Shown piece by piece: positions 43,988 to 53,093 of a stretch of 64,000 nt of DNA. Each line of letters opens with the position of its first letter. Position 1 is the stretch's first letter. Location of the stretch: assembly GCF_030532965.1 (NCBI RefSeq), contig NZ_JAUNKC010000003.1:124001-188000 (forward strand), written 5' to 3'. The DNA is from Corynebacterium sp. Its GTDB lineage: Bacteria; Actinomycetota; Actinomycetes; Mycobacteriales; Mycobacteriaceae. A program made the position numbers and the translations under genes. The notes beneath the pieces are model-generated. The model was not told the origin of the DNA and made no database searches. It was given only the letters and a program-made list of their open reading frames with translations.

Positions 43988-45130
43988 TTATGCGGGACGC
44001 GGAAAAATCCGATCACGTAAATCCGCGACCGTATGGGGCCGCACCAAGCCGGGTCGGTGGTCGTATTGTTTGGCAATATTCAACGCGTTGCAGGCACACC
44101 ACTTGGCGGCCTCGGCGACCGTGGGCTGGATCAGAGCTGGGGTGAAAATCCGGGGCAAGGCATTGGCGGAGAGGGAAAACTTCAGTTTCCGGTTTTGTTG
44201 CGGGACCCGATGCAGATAACCGGCGGCGGCGGCTAAGCCCAGCATCAGTTCATATTGGGAGGCGTTGGCCGAAAGTTCTTCCAACATGATTGGTAGCAGC
44301 CACAGGCCGCACCGGGGTTTTGCGGACAGTCCGGCGTCGATAAGCAAGGCGTAGTACTCGAAATGCTGCGCGAACCTGCGTGGGGTGGCTCCGCTTTTGA
44401 GCGTGCGCACGAGTGCTTTGCGATGAATCCGCCGGGCTCGCCGCACTTTATCGGGTTGGCCCGACCGAATCCATGCCGGTAGCAGCGTCATTTCTAAATC
44501 GCGTCGGTGGGCCCGGCAACGGCTGGTGTTTTCTTCCAGCGCGGCCTCCCCAACCTCGCGGGCATTATCGGCCCCACCTAATTGATGAAGGATTTCCGCT
44601 TCAATCGTCGGCGCCGAACAGGGGCATTCCCCAAATTGCTCGTCTGGTTGGCTTGATCGCCACTGTTCAAAAGCCACCAGTGCGCCGTCGTAATCGCCAA
44701 TGCAGTGGCGCACGTAGTATGTCCGAAGGTAATAGTCCGACAGGGTGTTAGAGCTACGCTCTAGCATGTGGCGGTAGCGTTCCAACAGGATATGCAGTTT
44801 CGCCACCGAGACGTCGGGATTATCTAACTGACCGTGGATAATGTGTTTGAAATTTCGGCAGATAACTCGGGCGAAGTACACGCGCTGTTCCACATCCTGG
44901 TTGAGATAAAGCTCAACCAGTTCGTCGAAGCACCCAATGGCTAACTGCGTATGACGGTCGGCGATGTATAGTTCCACCAGTTCTGATAGGCACACTGCCA
45001 GGTCATCGGTGTTGTCGTCGGACCGAGCGCACATGCTGGCGTGTTCCCATAATGTTGCGCGTTCCACGGGATCGTCTGTCGCCCATGCGGTTTCCATGAG
45101 TTGCTCCAACTCGGTATCGGAATAATCCAT
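43988..45130 (-). CDS. TPR-like helical protein downstream of the Hsp90-like gene
   Basis: A 380-residue helical protein. The N-terminus shows TPR-like repeats (ELEQLMETAWATDDPVERATLWEHAS, then LAVCLSELVELYIADRHTQLAIGCFDELVELYLN). Segments such as LRTYYVRHCIGDYDGALVAFEQW correspond to YLRRYFAHSALGQGEQAQHYSQLWEAAW in the protein at 47040, and both have CPCSAPT/CTGCDP-type Cys pairs at the matching place, so they are paralogues. It starts ten bases after the Hsp90-like stop behind GGGGGAAG and is co-transcribed with it. Function unknown; TPR proteins often bind Hsp90. Confidence 0.72.
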   Translation of the reverse strand: MDYSDTELEQLMETAWATDDPVERATLWEHASMCARSDDNTDDLAVCLSELVELYIADRHTQLAIGCFDELVELYLNQDVEQRVYFARVICRNFKHIIHGQLDNPDVSVAKLHILLERYRHMLERSSNTLSDYYLRTYYVRHCIGDYDGALVAFEQWRSSQPDEQFGECPCSAPTIEAEILHQLGGADNAREVGEAALEENTSRCRAHRRDLEMTLLPAWIRSGQPDKVRRARRIHRKALVRTLKSGATPRRFAQHFEYYALLIDAGLSAKPRCGLWLLPIMLEELSANASQYELMLGLAAAAGYLHRVPQQNRKLKFSLSANALPRIFTPALIQPTVAEAAKWCACNALNIAKQYDHRPGLVRPHTVADLRDRIFPRPA

Positions 45131-45140
45131 GCTTCCCCCG

Positions 45141-46982
45141 TTACAGTAATTTGCTGATCAGGGTGGAATACATTTCCGACGCCCAGGTTCGTGCTTGGAT
45201 ATTCATTGCATGGTGGCCAGCCAATAACGACTGGACATACAGCCCTCGGATCGCCTGAGTGAGCACGTCATTGCCCATCCCAACGGCCGCGAGCAATTGA
45301 TGCACCAGGGGCGATTGAACGTTGAAGACCACCTGCGCGGTATTGTCCACCACATGCAACGGCATGATGGAATCCATGCTGTCGAGCAATCCGCTCAATG
45401 AGCTTTCGCCTTCCGCCTCGCGGGCGGCCTTCTCAATCGAACTGTAGTCGGCCTCCTCAGCTGGCAGGAACAAAACCGGAACGGTACTGGGCTGGAAATC
45501 CCGAACGATAACCGAGACGTCTTGGCCCACGAGTGCCTCTTGGGCGATGCGCATCAACGGCAAGAAGCTAGCTTCTTGGTCTGGCCCCAAAACACCCATG
45601 ACCCCAATCACGTCGTGCACGCTGGCTTCCACGATCACATGATCGGGATAATCCAACCGCAATTGCTCCAAGATCTCCTGGTCGTAGGCGTAACCCGCGT
45701 TCAAAACGGTCAGCTCGTTCGCCCGCGCGATGGGGACCACGGATTGGTATTTCTGATCGGTGCGGTAGTAGCGAATGCCACCGGATTTCAACAACTCGTC
45801 GAGGGTCTTGCGCCCGGTGCTGGTTTCAAACGGCACCCACCTGGTAACCAATTCGCGGGTTTCCTTATCCGAAACCGCCAACGCCTTCAGCCCGGCCATG
45901 TGCAGGCTCAAAAACCGTAAAAAGTCCTGTTCATTAAGGCTATTGATCCAGCCGCGGATTTGGTGGCCGATGGCTTCTTTGGTTTCGTCGAAAAGCGAAT
46001 CCTCCACCAGCGCATCCCGCGACGCGGTGGGCCGCAGAAATTCCGCGTCGGCCACGATCCGCACAAAATACGCCCATTCCGGCACGATGTCGGTGTTTTT
46101 CTTGCTCAGCAACATCCGGCGCAAATACAGCTGGTGTTTGGCGGTCCGCCCCGGATGCGCCCCTTCCGACATGACAAACGCAACGCCTTGGAGCCCCGCA
46201 ATCGGAACATCCAATGGAATGGCCGCCAGCGGTTCGAACCCAAAGTTGTCCCGACACCAGGTGGCCTGGGCGGCGATTGGGGTTTCCCACACGGGCTTGT
46301 GCCCACCTAAGGTGGTCGCCTCGCCGGAACACACGCCGTTGACCGCGCGTTCGATGGTGATTTCTACTGGCAAAAACGCCGCGTAGTGCTCGATGGTGCG
46401 CGACAGGCTAAACATATCGAAGTCTGGTTCCCCCGGAATAGCCTGCAATTCCACCAACGTGCCGCAGCCATGCAGGAGCATTGGGGGTTCATGCTCCGTC
46501 ACCGTCCAGGTGCCTTGGGATTTTCCATGCCACTTGATGGCGGGCGCATCCGAGCTCGCCGAGTAGACAACAATGTCGTTGGAGACTAAGAAACACGACA
46601 ATAAACCGATTCCGAATTGCCCGAGAAAATCGCTTCGCCCCAATCCGAATTCGTCACGCTTGGAGGAACCGCCGATCGTCGACAGCAATTGCTGCGCCTG
46701 CTGGTAGTTCAGCCCGATGCCATTGTCAATCACCCGAAGCATCCGAGGTTCGACGATGAACCGGATTTTGGGGCGCTCGAAAGTATCGAACTCCGGGTCA
46801 ATGTCGCGTCGGGCGGTGATCGCGTCCACGCCGTTTTGCAACAATTCCCGGACGTACACATTGGCGCTGGTGTAGAGGTTCTTACTGAGCAACTCCACGA
46901 TTCCACCCAAATCGACCTGGAATGAACCACCATTGCTGCTAGGCGGGATGGCGGCGTGGGGGTCAGCATTAAACTCAGACAC
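45141..46982 (-). CDS. Hsp90-family ATPase
   Basis: A 613-residue protein with the GHKL ATPase domain of Hsp90/HtpG: ELLQNGVDAITAR (the Asn-x-x-x-Asp box, ELxxNxxDA), RVIDNGIGLN, STIGGSSKRD and FGIGLLSCFLVSNDI in the first 160 residues. The middle domain includes LYLRRMLLSKKNTDIVPEWAYFVRIVADAE and LRPTASRDALVED. It is close in size to HtpG (about 620) but diverges beyond the ATPase, like the separate actinobacterial group annotated as HSP90 family protein. GTG 46982 follows GGAAGAG. It sits between two TPR genes, a likely chaperone/co-chaperone set. Confidence 0.87.
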   Translation of the reverse strand: MSEFNADPHAAIPPSSNGGSFQVDLGGIVELLSKNLYTSANVYVRELLQNGVDAITARRDIDPEFDTFERPKIRFIVEPRMLRVIDNGIGLNYQQAQQLLSTIGGSSKRDEFGLGRSDFLGQFGIGLLSCFLVSNDIVVYSASSDAPAIKWHGKSQGTWTVTEHEPPMLLHGCGTLVELQAIPGEPDFDMFSLSRTIEHYAAFLPVEITIERAVNGVCSGEATTLGGHKPVWETPIAAQATWCRDNFGFEPLAAIPLDVPIAGLQGVAFVMSEGAHPGRTAKHQLYLRRMLLSKKNTDIVPEWAYFVRIVADAEFLRPTASRDALVEDSLFDETKEAIGHQIRGWINSLNEQDFLRFLSLHMAGLKALAVSDKETRELVTRWVPFETSTGRKTLDELLKSGGIRYYRTDQKYQSVVPIARANELTVLNAGYAYDQEILEQLRLDYPDHVIVEASVHDVIGVMGVLGPDQEASFLPLMRIAQEALVGQDVSVIVRDFQPSTVPVLFLPAEEADYSSIEKAAREAEGESSLSGLLDSMDSIMPLHVVDNTAQVVFNVQSPLVHQLLAAVGMGNDVLTQAIRGLYVQSLLAGHHAMNIQARTWASEMYSTLISKLL

Positions 46983-47039
46983 TCGAAATCTCTTCCTTAA
47001 AGGTTTCTATCACCACAATTGACAATGAGTGGCAATGCG

Positions 47040-49547
47040 CTAATTATCGTCGGTTTCTTCCGTGTTTAAAAATTCCATCAACATTTTCGCGTGCCGGAAT
47101 CGCATCGAAAACTGGTTTTTAGTGCCTGCAATCTGCTCCCAGGCCGGAACGGCCACCTCCCGTGCCTGCGCTATCCTACCGATTTGTACGAACATCGTGG
47201 CCAAATCAATACTGCAATACGCGGCTGATAATTCGTCACCTGCTTCGATAAACAAATCGCGGGACTGCTCGAACCAGTTTTGGGCCTCGCCATGCCGGTC
47301 GCATTCACTGGCCGCCTGGGCGCGTTCGTGACAATACTTCGCGTCCACCCCCTGCGGGTGCGCATCGCCGAGCAAACCGTAATTCTTTTTCGCTTCAAAT
47401 GCACTTTCAAACAGGCGTTCCGCCTGCTCATATACCGCGTCCGAGACGTAGCCGGGTCGACTCACCCGCACCCACGCCGCATTGCTTAACCGCTCGACGT
47501 ACTCCGTGGCGGCCGCTGTGGCCGCTTCCGCGTCGTCGGTTTCTTGTGCTTCCTCCAGCCCGGCGGCGGCAATGTCGACGATCCAGTCCGCCAATTGGGC
47601 ACCGCGATCGTATTCGCCATCGGCGTTGAACCCGCGGATGGCGGATTCAATGGCCTCTATTTTCTCCTTCGGCTTGCTAGTCAGCGACGCCAAGGTCAAG
47701 GCGTGCTCGGCAGCCGCGGCATCCATATCTAATGCATCTAGGGCGCTGATGAGGCCGCGCCGCAAGGAAAGCTCTACCTCGGAAACGGTGTGGTTTTCGG
47801 CATTGGTCACGGCCGCGACGGCGATGTCTGCCACCTCGGCAGCTTCGGAAAACTCCCGCTGCGAGCACAACACCTCGACGAGAATCTCCGCAGCTTGCAA
47901 CCGCACATTCAATAACCCGCAGGCGGCAGCGAGGTTAAGGCAATGCCTAGCGGACGCTTTGGCTTCGTCCGGGTACCCAGCTGCCTGTGCCGCCCGCGCC
48001 AAAATGTATAACCCTTGGAGCCGCACCCCGATCGGTTCTTTGGATTCCGTATGAATGGCGGTATCCGCCAGCTGTGCTGCCTCCCGCATATTGCCTGCAT
48101 CGTATTCCGCCAACGCGCCAGCGATCATCTCCCGCGCCGGTTCCCGCTCGGTACCCGCCGATAGCCGCTGGGAAAGCAACCAACCGCCGGTTCGCAGCGT
48201 GTAGATGCTCGGAACCCTCGAATTCAATTCCTGAGCTGCTGCGGCAAGTTGCGCATCGTCGAAGCCGCGCCACTGACCATTTGTGTCGATAACCACCAGG
48301 TCGCTGTCGGCAACACTTCTACCGTGGTTCGCCAATCCGTAGTCGATCTGGGCGGGGGCAAACTGCCCGGAAACATCCGGAATGTCACCTTCCGGCGCAA
48401 GCTCCGGCACCGGCTGCACGTCGAAAATATCGCGGCGGACTTTCTCCACCATATAGGGGGTTTCAAGGCCGGGGCGGTTATCGTATTGGACAGCGAGTTC
48501 CAGCGCCATGTCGGTGCACCACTGGTGCACCTGCGCCACGGTTGGGTTTTCCACGACCGGTGCCGTGATCCACCGTAAATCGTCGCCAGGCAAGGTAACC
48601 GGTATTACCTCGTCTTGGTCGGGATACACGCGGAAGAAAAACGCGGCCGCCGCAGCAACGCTTAACAGGATGCGTGGGGTTTCGGTTTCCCGCCACCACG
48701 GCAAAAATCGGGTGAATAGTTCCATGCCACGTTGCCACCGCTGCGGCCGCCCCGCCATCGCCGATAACCCTAAGTATTGGAAGTGATTTGGGAAATGATC
48801 GATAAAAGCGCTGCGGCGGGAGTGTTTCTGCATCGCTTTGACGAAGGCTGGCCAGGCTTTATCGTCGCGTCCGGCTCGCAGCCATGGTTCCAGCATGCTG
48901 GCATAGAGGCTTTCGGGTTGCGAGTCGCAGAAATTCTCCGGGTCAGAAAGCCCACGCTCCCCCGCCTTAATCGCCGCATCGATGTCGCCGCGCCCAAAAT
49001 ACATTTCCACCAGATACATCGGGTCGCAGCCGGTGCAGTCGTTGAACTCGGTGTGGCTATCGTCGGCCCACGCCGCCTCCCACAGCTGACTGTAGTGCTG
49101 TGCTTGTTCCCCTTGCCCCAATGCAGAATGCGCAAAGTAGCGCCTGAGATAGTACGCCTTGAGGTTGTCGCCGCGTTGCCGGTAGAAGGCTTCCATCTCG
49201 TCGAGGGTGCTCAGCAGCTGATCGGCGCTGATGGTGGGCAGATCGCGCAACACCCCCACCAGGTATTTGTACTGCCACCCGAATGCGGACTGCATGTCGT
49301 CGTCGAAAAGATCGGGCCGCCGCTTACGAAACTTATCCAGCCATAAAAACGGTGCGACAATGCGGGTGCTCTCACCACCCATAGCAAAAGCACTGACGAG
49401 CGACAGGTAGCAGATAGCCTCAAGGTGTTCGTCGCCTTCCTCGCCCGCGCGTTTGGCGGCTTCCGCCCACGCCGCTGAGCATGCTTTACCCCACGGCATT
49501 GCGTCTGCTTTTTCCATCAGATCGCTTAAGGTTTCTTGCTCCATCAT
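47040..49547 (-). CDS. Large TPR-repeat protein upstream of the Hsp90-like gene
   Basis: An 835-residue, mostly helical protein with many TPR-like repeats. Residues 1-370 align with the 380-residue paralogue at 43988 (MEKADAMPWGKACSAAWAEAAK; YLRRYFAHSALGQGEQAQHYSQ; CTGCDPMYLVEMYFGRGDIDAAIKAGERGL). A linker near 390-420 (PVPELAPEGDIPDVSG) is followed by a second helical block from about 470 (YDAGNMREAAQLADTAIHTE; LARAAQAAGYPDEAKASARHCLNLAAACG; ERAQAASECDRHGEAQNWFEQSRDLF). It lies 57 bases upstream of the Hsp90-like gene and 56 bases downstream of a YbjN gene. Confidence 0.78.
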   Translation of the reverse strand: MMEQETLSDLMEKADAMPWGKACSAAWAEAAKRAGEEGDEHLEAICYLSLVSAFAMGGESTRIVAPFLWLDKFRKRRPDLFDDDMQSAFGWQYKYLVGVLRDLPTISADQLLSTLDEMEAFYRQRGDNLKAYYLRRYFAHSALGQGEQAQHYSQLWEAAWADDSHTEFNDCTGCDPMYLVEMYFGRGDIDAAIKAGERGLSDPENFCDSQPESLYASMLEPWLRAGRDDKAWPAFVKAMQKHSRRSAFIDHFPNHFQYLGLSAMAGRPQRWQRGMELFTRFLPWWRETETPRILLSVAAAAAFFFRVYPDQDEVIPVTLPGDDLRWITAPVVENPTVAQVHQWCTDMALELAVQYDNRPGLETPYMVEKVRRDIFDVQPVPELAPEGDIPDVSGQFAPAQIDYGLANHGRSVADSDLVVIDTNGQWRGFDDAQLAAAAQELNSRVPSIYTLRTGGWLLSQRLSAGTEREPAREMIAGALAEYDAGNMREAAQLADTAIHTESKEPIGVRLQGLYILARAAQAAGYPDEAKASARHCLNLAAACGLLNVRLQAAEILVEVLCSQREFSEAAEVADIAVAAVTNAENHTVSEVELSLRRGLISALDALDMDAAAAEHALTLASLTSKPKEKIEAIESAIRGFNADGEYDRGAQLADWIVDIAAAGLEEAQETDDAEAATAAATEYVERLSNAAWVRVSRPGYVSDAVYEQAERLFESAFEAKKNYGLLGDAHPQGVDAKYCHERAQAASECDRHGEAQNWFEQSRDLFIEAGDELSAAYCSIDLATMFVQIGRIAQAREVAVPAWEQIAGTKNQFSMRFRHAKMLMEFLNTEETDDN

Positions 49548-49603
49548 TGCCTTTTCCTTTTAGCTTTTCGACGTTTCCACTGCGGCGGTTCCCCTAGTGG
49601 TTG

Positions 49604-50059
49604 TTACTCTTCCTCGGACAACGGGCGCTCAATTTCGAACTTCTCAACGAAATCTTCCAGGTGCTCCAATTGGGCTTCGATCCCCGCCTGGCAATACAGC
49701 GCCAGCTGCTCGTCCGTCGCACCTTTTAAGACCAGGAAAACGTGGTCGGAATCGACATACACATCGCCATCATCGTCAAGACCAACACCACAGGTACCGA
49801 TCGTGCCATAGAGATTTCGGCTCTGCACCCATTTTTCGGCATCCGGCAATTTCTCCTTCGGTAACGGCACGTTGAAGAACCGGAAACCGAAATACAGCAA
49901 CGCGTCGTTGATGATTTCTGCCCGCAGGAAGAAACCATTCACACCGGTGGCAAGATGATCCCCGCAGTGCTCGTAGCTAAAGTCGTTATCCTTAAAAACT
50001 TTCTCTACCCGCGCTAGGGTTACCGGCTGCGGCTCATCCGTGTTTGTAAACCACGCCAT
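49604..50059 (-). CDS. YbjN-like protein, type B (pair 1)
   Basis: A 151-residue soluble protein with the YbjN fold, related to type III secretion chaperones. Type B marks are DEPQPVTLARVEKVFKDNDFSYE, GFFLRAEI, the ESLP/EKLPDAEKWVQSRN stretch, TIGTCGVGLDDDGDVYVDS and GATDEQLALYCQAGIEAQLEHLEDFVEKF. It starts three bases after its type A partner stops. E. coli YbjN is a stress and motility regulator, but what corynebacterial forms do is not known. The pair at 50696-51594 is its close duplicate. Confidence 0.8.
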   Translation of the reverse strand: MAWFTNTDEPQPVTLARVEKVFKDNDFSYEHCGDHLATGVNGFFLRAEIINDALLYFGFRFFNVPLPKEKLPDAEKWVQSRNLYGTIGTCGVGLDDDGDVYVDSDHVFLVLKGATDEQLALYCQAGIEAQLEHLEDFVEKFEIERPLSEEE

Positions 50060-50062
50060 TGT

Positions 50063-50503
50063 TTATTCCTCGCCCTCTTCTTCCCAAGTCACCAAATGTG
50101 GGAACGCCTTCTCGAACTTATCCAACACCGCGAGTTCCCGCGAAAACGTAGCTTCCAGGTACTCCAATAATTGTTCTTCCGTCAACCCCGCCGCGGTCGG
50201 TGTGGAGTGCTCGGCAATAACCGTCATGTCGTCTTCATCGTCAACGTGATAGCAGATTTTGGGGAAGAACATTTCCGCATTTAACTCGGCGCATAACTGC
50301 GCCACCGCCTCATGGTTTTCTTTCGAAATCTCCGCCCGCCACATAGTGTTTACTTCCATCAAGTCCGGTTCGGAATAAAGAAAGATAGACACCAAGCAGT
50401 TTTCAAATGCTACTTTAATTGTGTTGTTTTCCGTCACATATTTCAGTTCCATCGAGGTCAGCATTTCCTCGATTCGCGGGATTGTTACCGCAGGTAAACT
50501 CAT
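50063..50503 (-). CDS. YbjN-like protein, type A (pair 1)
   Basis: A 146-residue YbjN-like protein. Type A marks are SLPAVTIPRIEEMLTSMELKY, LMEVNTMWRAEI, LNAEMFFPKICYHVDDEDD and AGLTEEQLLEYLEATFSRELAVLDKFEKAFPHLV. GGAGGATAT precedes the ATG. It is the upstream, first-translated member of an A-B pair. A TATTCT -10 candidate lies on the minus strand at 50538-50543, with the same arrangement before the duplicate at 51594. Confidence 0.8.
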   Translation of the reverse strand: MSLPAVTIPRIEEMLTSMELKYVTENNTIKVAFENCLVSIFLYSEPDLMEVNTMWRAEISKENHEAVAQLCAELNAEMFFPKICYHVDDEDDMTVIAEHSTPTAAGLTEEQLLEYLEATFSRELAVLDKFEKAFPHLVTWEEEGEE

Positions 50504-50695
50504 ATATCCTCCTTGTATTTTTCATGCAACTGAACAAAGAATAGCGAAACTAAACGTCAGACAATTCAAGTTGGAAATCTTGTTACGCCATTGTGACTGA
50601 ACCGGAGAACCAACCCCATCGATGCAAAACCGAACCAGGCCGCACACCGCCTAACGTGTCGACGATTCCCAACCGGCAACTGCCCACAGTGGCCG

Positions 50696-51151
50696 TTATT
50701 TCCCGCGCCGCCTCGGACGTTCAAGGCCAAATTCTTCGACGAAATCTACCAGGTTATCAACTTGCGCTTCGATTCCTACCCGAAAGAATTCTGCCAATTG
50801 CTCATCTGTTGCACCTTGGGTGATGAGGAAAGCATGCTGGGAAGAAGCATAGACCTCGCCGTCGTTATGAACGCCGATGCAAAACGTGCCGATCGTAGCG
50901 TCAAGATTTCGCTCCTGCGCCCAGCGTTGGGCTTCCGGCAATGATTCCTGCGGTAGCGGCATATCAAAGAATCGAAAATCGAAATTCAACGCCTTCCCGT
51001 TCGGGATCGTAACCCTAAGAAAAAACCCGTCGACCGTGGCCGTGATGCCGTCTTCACGACGCGTGTAGTCAAGGTTGTTGTGTGTTAAGACCCGCTCCAC
51101 CCGATCAATGGTTACCGGCTGCGGTCGATCCACCTCTTTAAACAACGTCAC
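50696..51151 (-). CDS. YbjN-like protein, type B (pair 2)
   Basis: A 151-residue type B YbjN-like protein, closest to the gene at 49604. Shared features are DRPQPVTIDRVERVLTHNNLDY, GFFLRVTI, RFFDMPLPQESLPEAQRWAQER, ATIGTFCIGVHNDGEVYAS and GATDEQLAEFFRVGIEAQVDNLVDFVEEFGLERP. Its start lies two bases after the type A stop codon, so the pair is translationally coupled. The basic end PRRRGK differs from the acidic end of its duplicate. Confidence 0.8.
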   Translation of the reverse strand: MTLFKEVDRPQPVTIDRVERVLTHNNLDYTRREDGITATVDGFFLRVTIPNGKALNFDFRFFDMPLPQESLPEAQRWAQERNLDATIGTFCIGVHNDGEVYASSQHAFLITQGATDEQLAEFFRVGIEAQVDNLVDFVEEFGLERPRRRGK

Positions 51152-51153
51152 GA

Positions 51154-51594
51154 TTATGCCTCACTCCCGCTATTTCCGACCGCTACATGCGGGAATGTCT
51201 CCTCAAACTTCTCTATGGCGGAAAATTCGTGGGCAAAGGTCGCTCTTATGCAATCCTCTAATTGTTCATCGGTCATCCCCGCCCCGATCGGCATAGCGTG
51301 CTTGGCGACGATCGTCATGCTGCCACCTGCATCAACGAGGTAACACATTTTAGGAAGATATAGTTGCTCATTTAAAGTCATGCACAGATGAGCCGCCGAC
51401 TCGTGGTCTTCCTTTAAAATTTTTGACGCCCACATCGCGGAAATCTCCATCAGATTGATGTCAGAAAACAGGAAGAGAAAAACTAATGCGTTGTCAAAAC
51501 CTATGACAATTTCGTCATCGTCTTTCTGATGCCCAAGCCCCATCGAATCCAGCATTTCCTCGATACGCGGAATCGTTACCGCAGGTAGACCCAT
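51154..51594 (-). CDS. YbjN-like protein, type A (pair 2)
   Basis: A 146-residue type A YbjN-like protein: GLPAVTIPRIEEMLDSMGLG, INLMEISAMWASKI, LNEQLYLPKMCYLVDAGG, AGMTDEQLEDCIRATFAHEFSAIEKFEETFPHV. ATG 51594 follows GAGGAGG; the frame runs on upstream to 51714, but that part covers the promoter shared with pair 1 and is not coding. A TATTCT -10 candidate is at 51627-51632 on the minus strand. Confidence 0.8.
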   Translation of the reverse strand: MGLPAVTIPRIEEMLDSMGLGHQKDDDEIVIGFDNALVFLFLFSDINLMEISAMWASKILKEDHESAAHLCMTLNEQLYLPKMCYLVDAGGSMTIVAKHAMPIGAGMTDEQLEDCIRATFAHEFSAIEKFEETFPHVAVGNSGSEA

Positions 51595-51740
51595 GTATCC
51601 TCCTCGAATTTTGATTTTGCCCTCATAGAATAGCGAAGCACCCTGACACAGACCTTTGGCCGCGAATCTTGATAGCCGATTGTGACCGTGCGGAAACGTT
51701 ACATGCGCTGGCACAAACCAGCTTAAGGCGGATGCGCTAG

Positions 51741-52997
51741 TTATCGCTCATGGCGCTGTTGCGGCGTCTCTTCGTAAAACCGAGGAATACCGAAGGTGGC
51801 TACTAAATCTTCCAAGTGCGCTAACTGGGCATCAATCCCCGCGTCCAGCCAGGATGCCAATTGGGCGTCAGTAGCGCCGTATTTAATGGCGAAGGCATGG
51901 TCACTTGCAACATGAATATCGCCGGTTTCCTCCATCAGGAAGGTGCAGCTGCCGATGGAACCTTCCTGGTTGCGAGTGTTAGCCCAATCGGCGAGCGCCG
52001 GGATCGACTCGTGCCCGATGGCGGCAGATGGATGGGCGGCGTTGACCCGCAGCATCCGATCATCCAGCACATGTGCCCGGACAAGGAACCCATTGAAACC
52101 GGTAAAGAGCGCATCGTCGATGATTTCGTATTGATAGCCGTGTTTGACGAAATAATCCACCACCCGCGCCATTGTCACCGCAGGTTTACACAGATTATCT
52201 TCCAATACTTCCTCTGGGGTTTGCTCTTCTTTTACTGCTATTTCGTTTTCTATTTCTGTTGCGTTTGCAACCGGCTCGGGTTCCGTGGCTGCCGGGGGCT
52301 GCGCCACGTCCGATTCTTCCAACGCAGCAAGCTGTGGTGATTCTTCTATCTTTGTCGGTTGCGCTGGTTCATCCGCGGCGGGTTGTGCCACTTCGTCCTC
52401 GGCTGACTGCGACGCTTCTTCTGGGGTGGGGGCGGCTTCTTGCGGGATCTCTTGCAAAACCAGATGCGGTGCTGCTACCGCCTGGTTGGAGATCTGCACA
52501 ACAACTACCGGGGGTGTTGTATCGTCGTCGTTGTCGCCGTTGGCCTGGTTTTTTGGCTCGACTTCCGGTTCTTTCCAGGTGACCAACTCGGGGAAATCGG
52601 AGTCGAAAGCGTCGAATGTCTGCCGCATGTTATGCAGTGCCACCTCAAGCACGAGCCCCAGTTGGTCGTCGTCAAGCCCCTCCCCGATCGGCATGGCGTA
52701 TTCGGCGACCACGCTTAAGCTGTCAGCGTCGTTGTTGACAACGCTGTGCTTGGGCACCAGTTTCTCGTTATTAAAATGCTGCACCTTCTCGCGCACCGCG
52801 GCGTGGTGATCGGCGGCGACATCGGGTCGCCAGACGCCGAGGACCCGTAATAGTTCGGCGCGGGGCAGCAATTGGCACAGGATCGTGGCGTGGTCAGTTT
52901 CGATCTGCACGATGCTATCGCTAGGGGTGTTGCTGGTTATCCCCATTTTCCCAAGCGTGGCTTCAATGCGCTCTTGGGTCACAGTGGAAGTAACCAT
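51741..52997 (-). CDS. YbjN A-B fusion with long acidic linker
   Basis: A 418-residue protein in which a type A domain (residues 1-145: TQERIEATLGKMGITSN, KLVPKHSVVNNDADSLSVVAEYAMPIGEGLDDDQLGLVL, FPELVTWKEP) and a type B domain (residues 270-418: KPAVTMARVVDYFVKHGYQYE, GFNGFLVRAHV, ALADWANTRNQEGSIGSC, GATDAQLASWLDAGIDAQLAHLEDLVATF) are joined by about 125 residues rich in Glu, Pro and Ala. It is a single-gene version of the neighbouring A+B pairs and implies that A and B domains work as heterodimers. No signal peptide or membrane segment. Confidence 0.8.
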   Translation of the reverse strand: MVTSTVTQERIEATLGKMGITSNTPSDSIVQIETDHATILCQLLPRAELLRVLGVWRPDVAADHHAAVREKVQHFNNEKLVPKHSVVNNDADSLSVVAEYAMPIGEGLDDDQLGLVLEVALHNMRQTFDAFDSDFPELVTWKEPEVEPKNQANGDNDDDTTPPVVVVQISNQAVAAPHLVLQEIPQEAAPTPEEASQSAEDEVAQPAADEPAQPTKIEESPQLAALEESDVAQPPAATEPEPVANATEIENEIAVKEEQTPEEVLEDNLCKPAVTMARVVDYFVKHGYQYEIIDDALFTGFNGFLVRAHVLDDRMLRVNAAHPSAAIGHESIPALADWANTRNQEGSIGSCTFLMEETGDIHVASDHAFAIKYGATDAQLASWLDAGIDAQLAHLEDLVATFGIPRFYEETPQQRHER

Positions 52998-53093
52998 GAA
53001 ACTCCTTTACATCAATCGAGAATAACCGTGCCAAGTTTATCGAAACTTTATCCGCAGGGTGGCGCAACGGACTACACTAAAAGTTTTTTAATG

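Larger units (their letters stand above)
49604..51686 (-). repeat. Tandem duplication of a YbjN A+B unit with its promoter
   Basis: Two head-to-tail units of about 1.09 kb: 49604-50597 and 50696-51686. Stops of the B genes, starts of the A genes and the upstream TTGTGAC element (50591 and 51680) are all offset by 1089-1092 bases. Promoter-proximal sequence (AGAATAGCGAA) is also conserved, showing that control DNA was copied with the genes. Confidence 0.7.

Noticed and set aside
45141..46982. Naming the Hsp90-like gene htpG
   Set aside because: Only the ATPase motifs match; the middle and C-terminal parts diverge and belong to a separate actinobacterial group.
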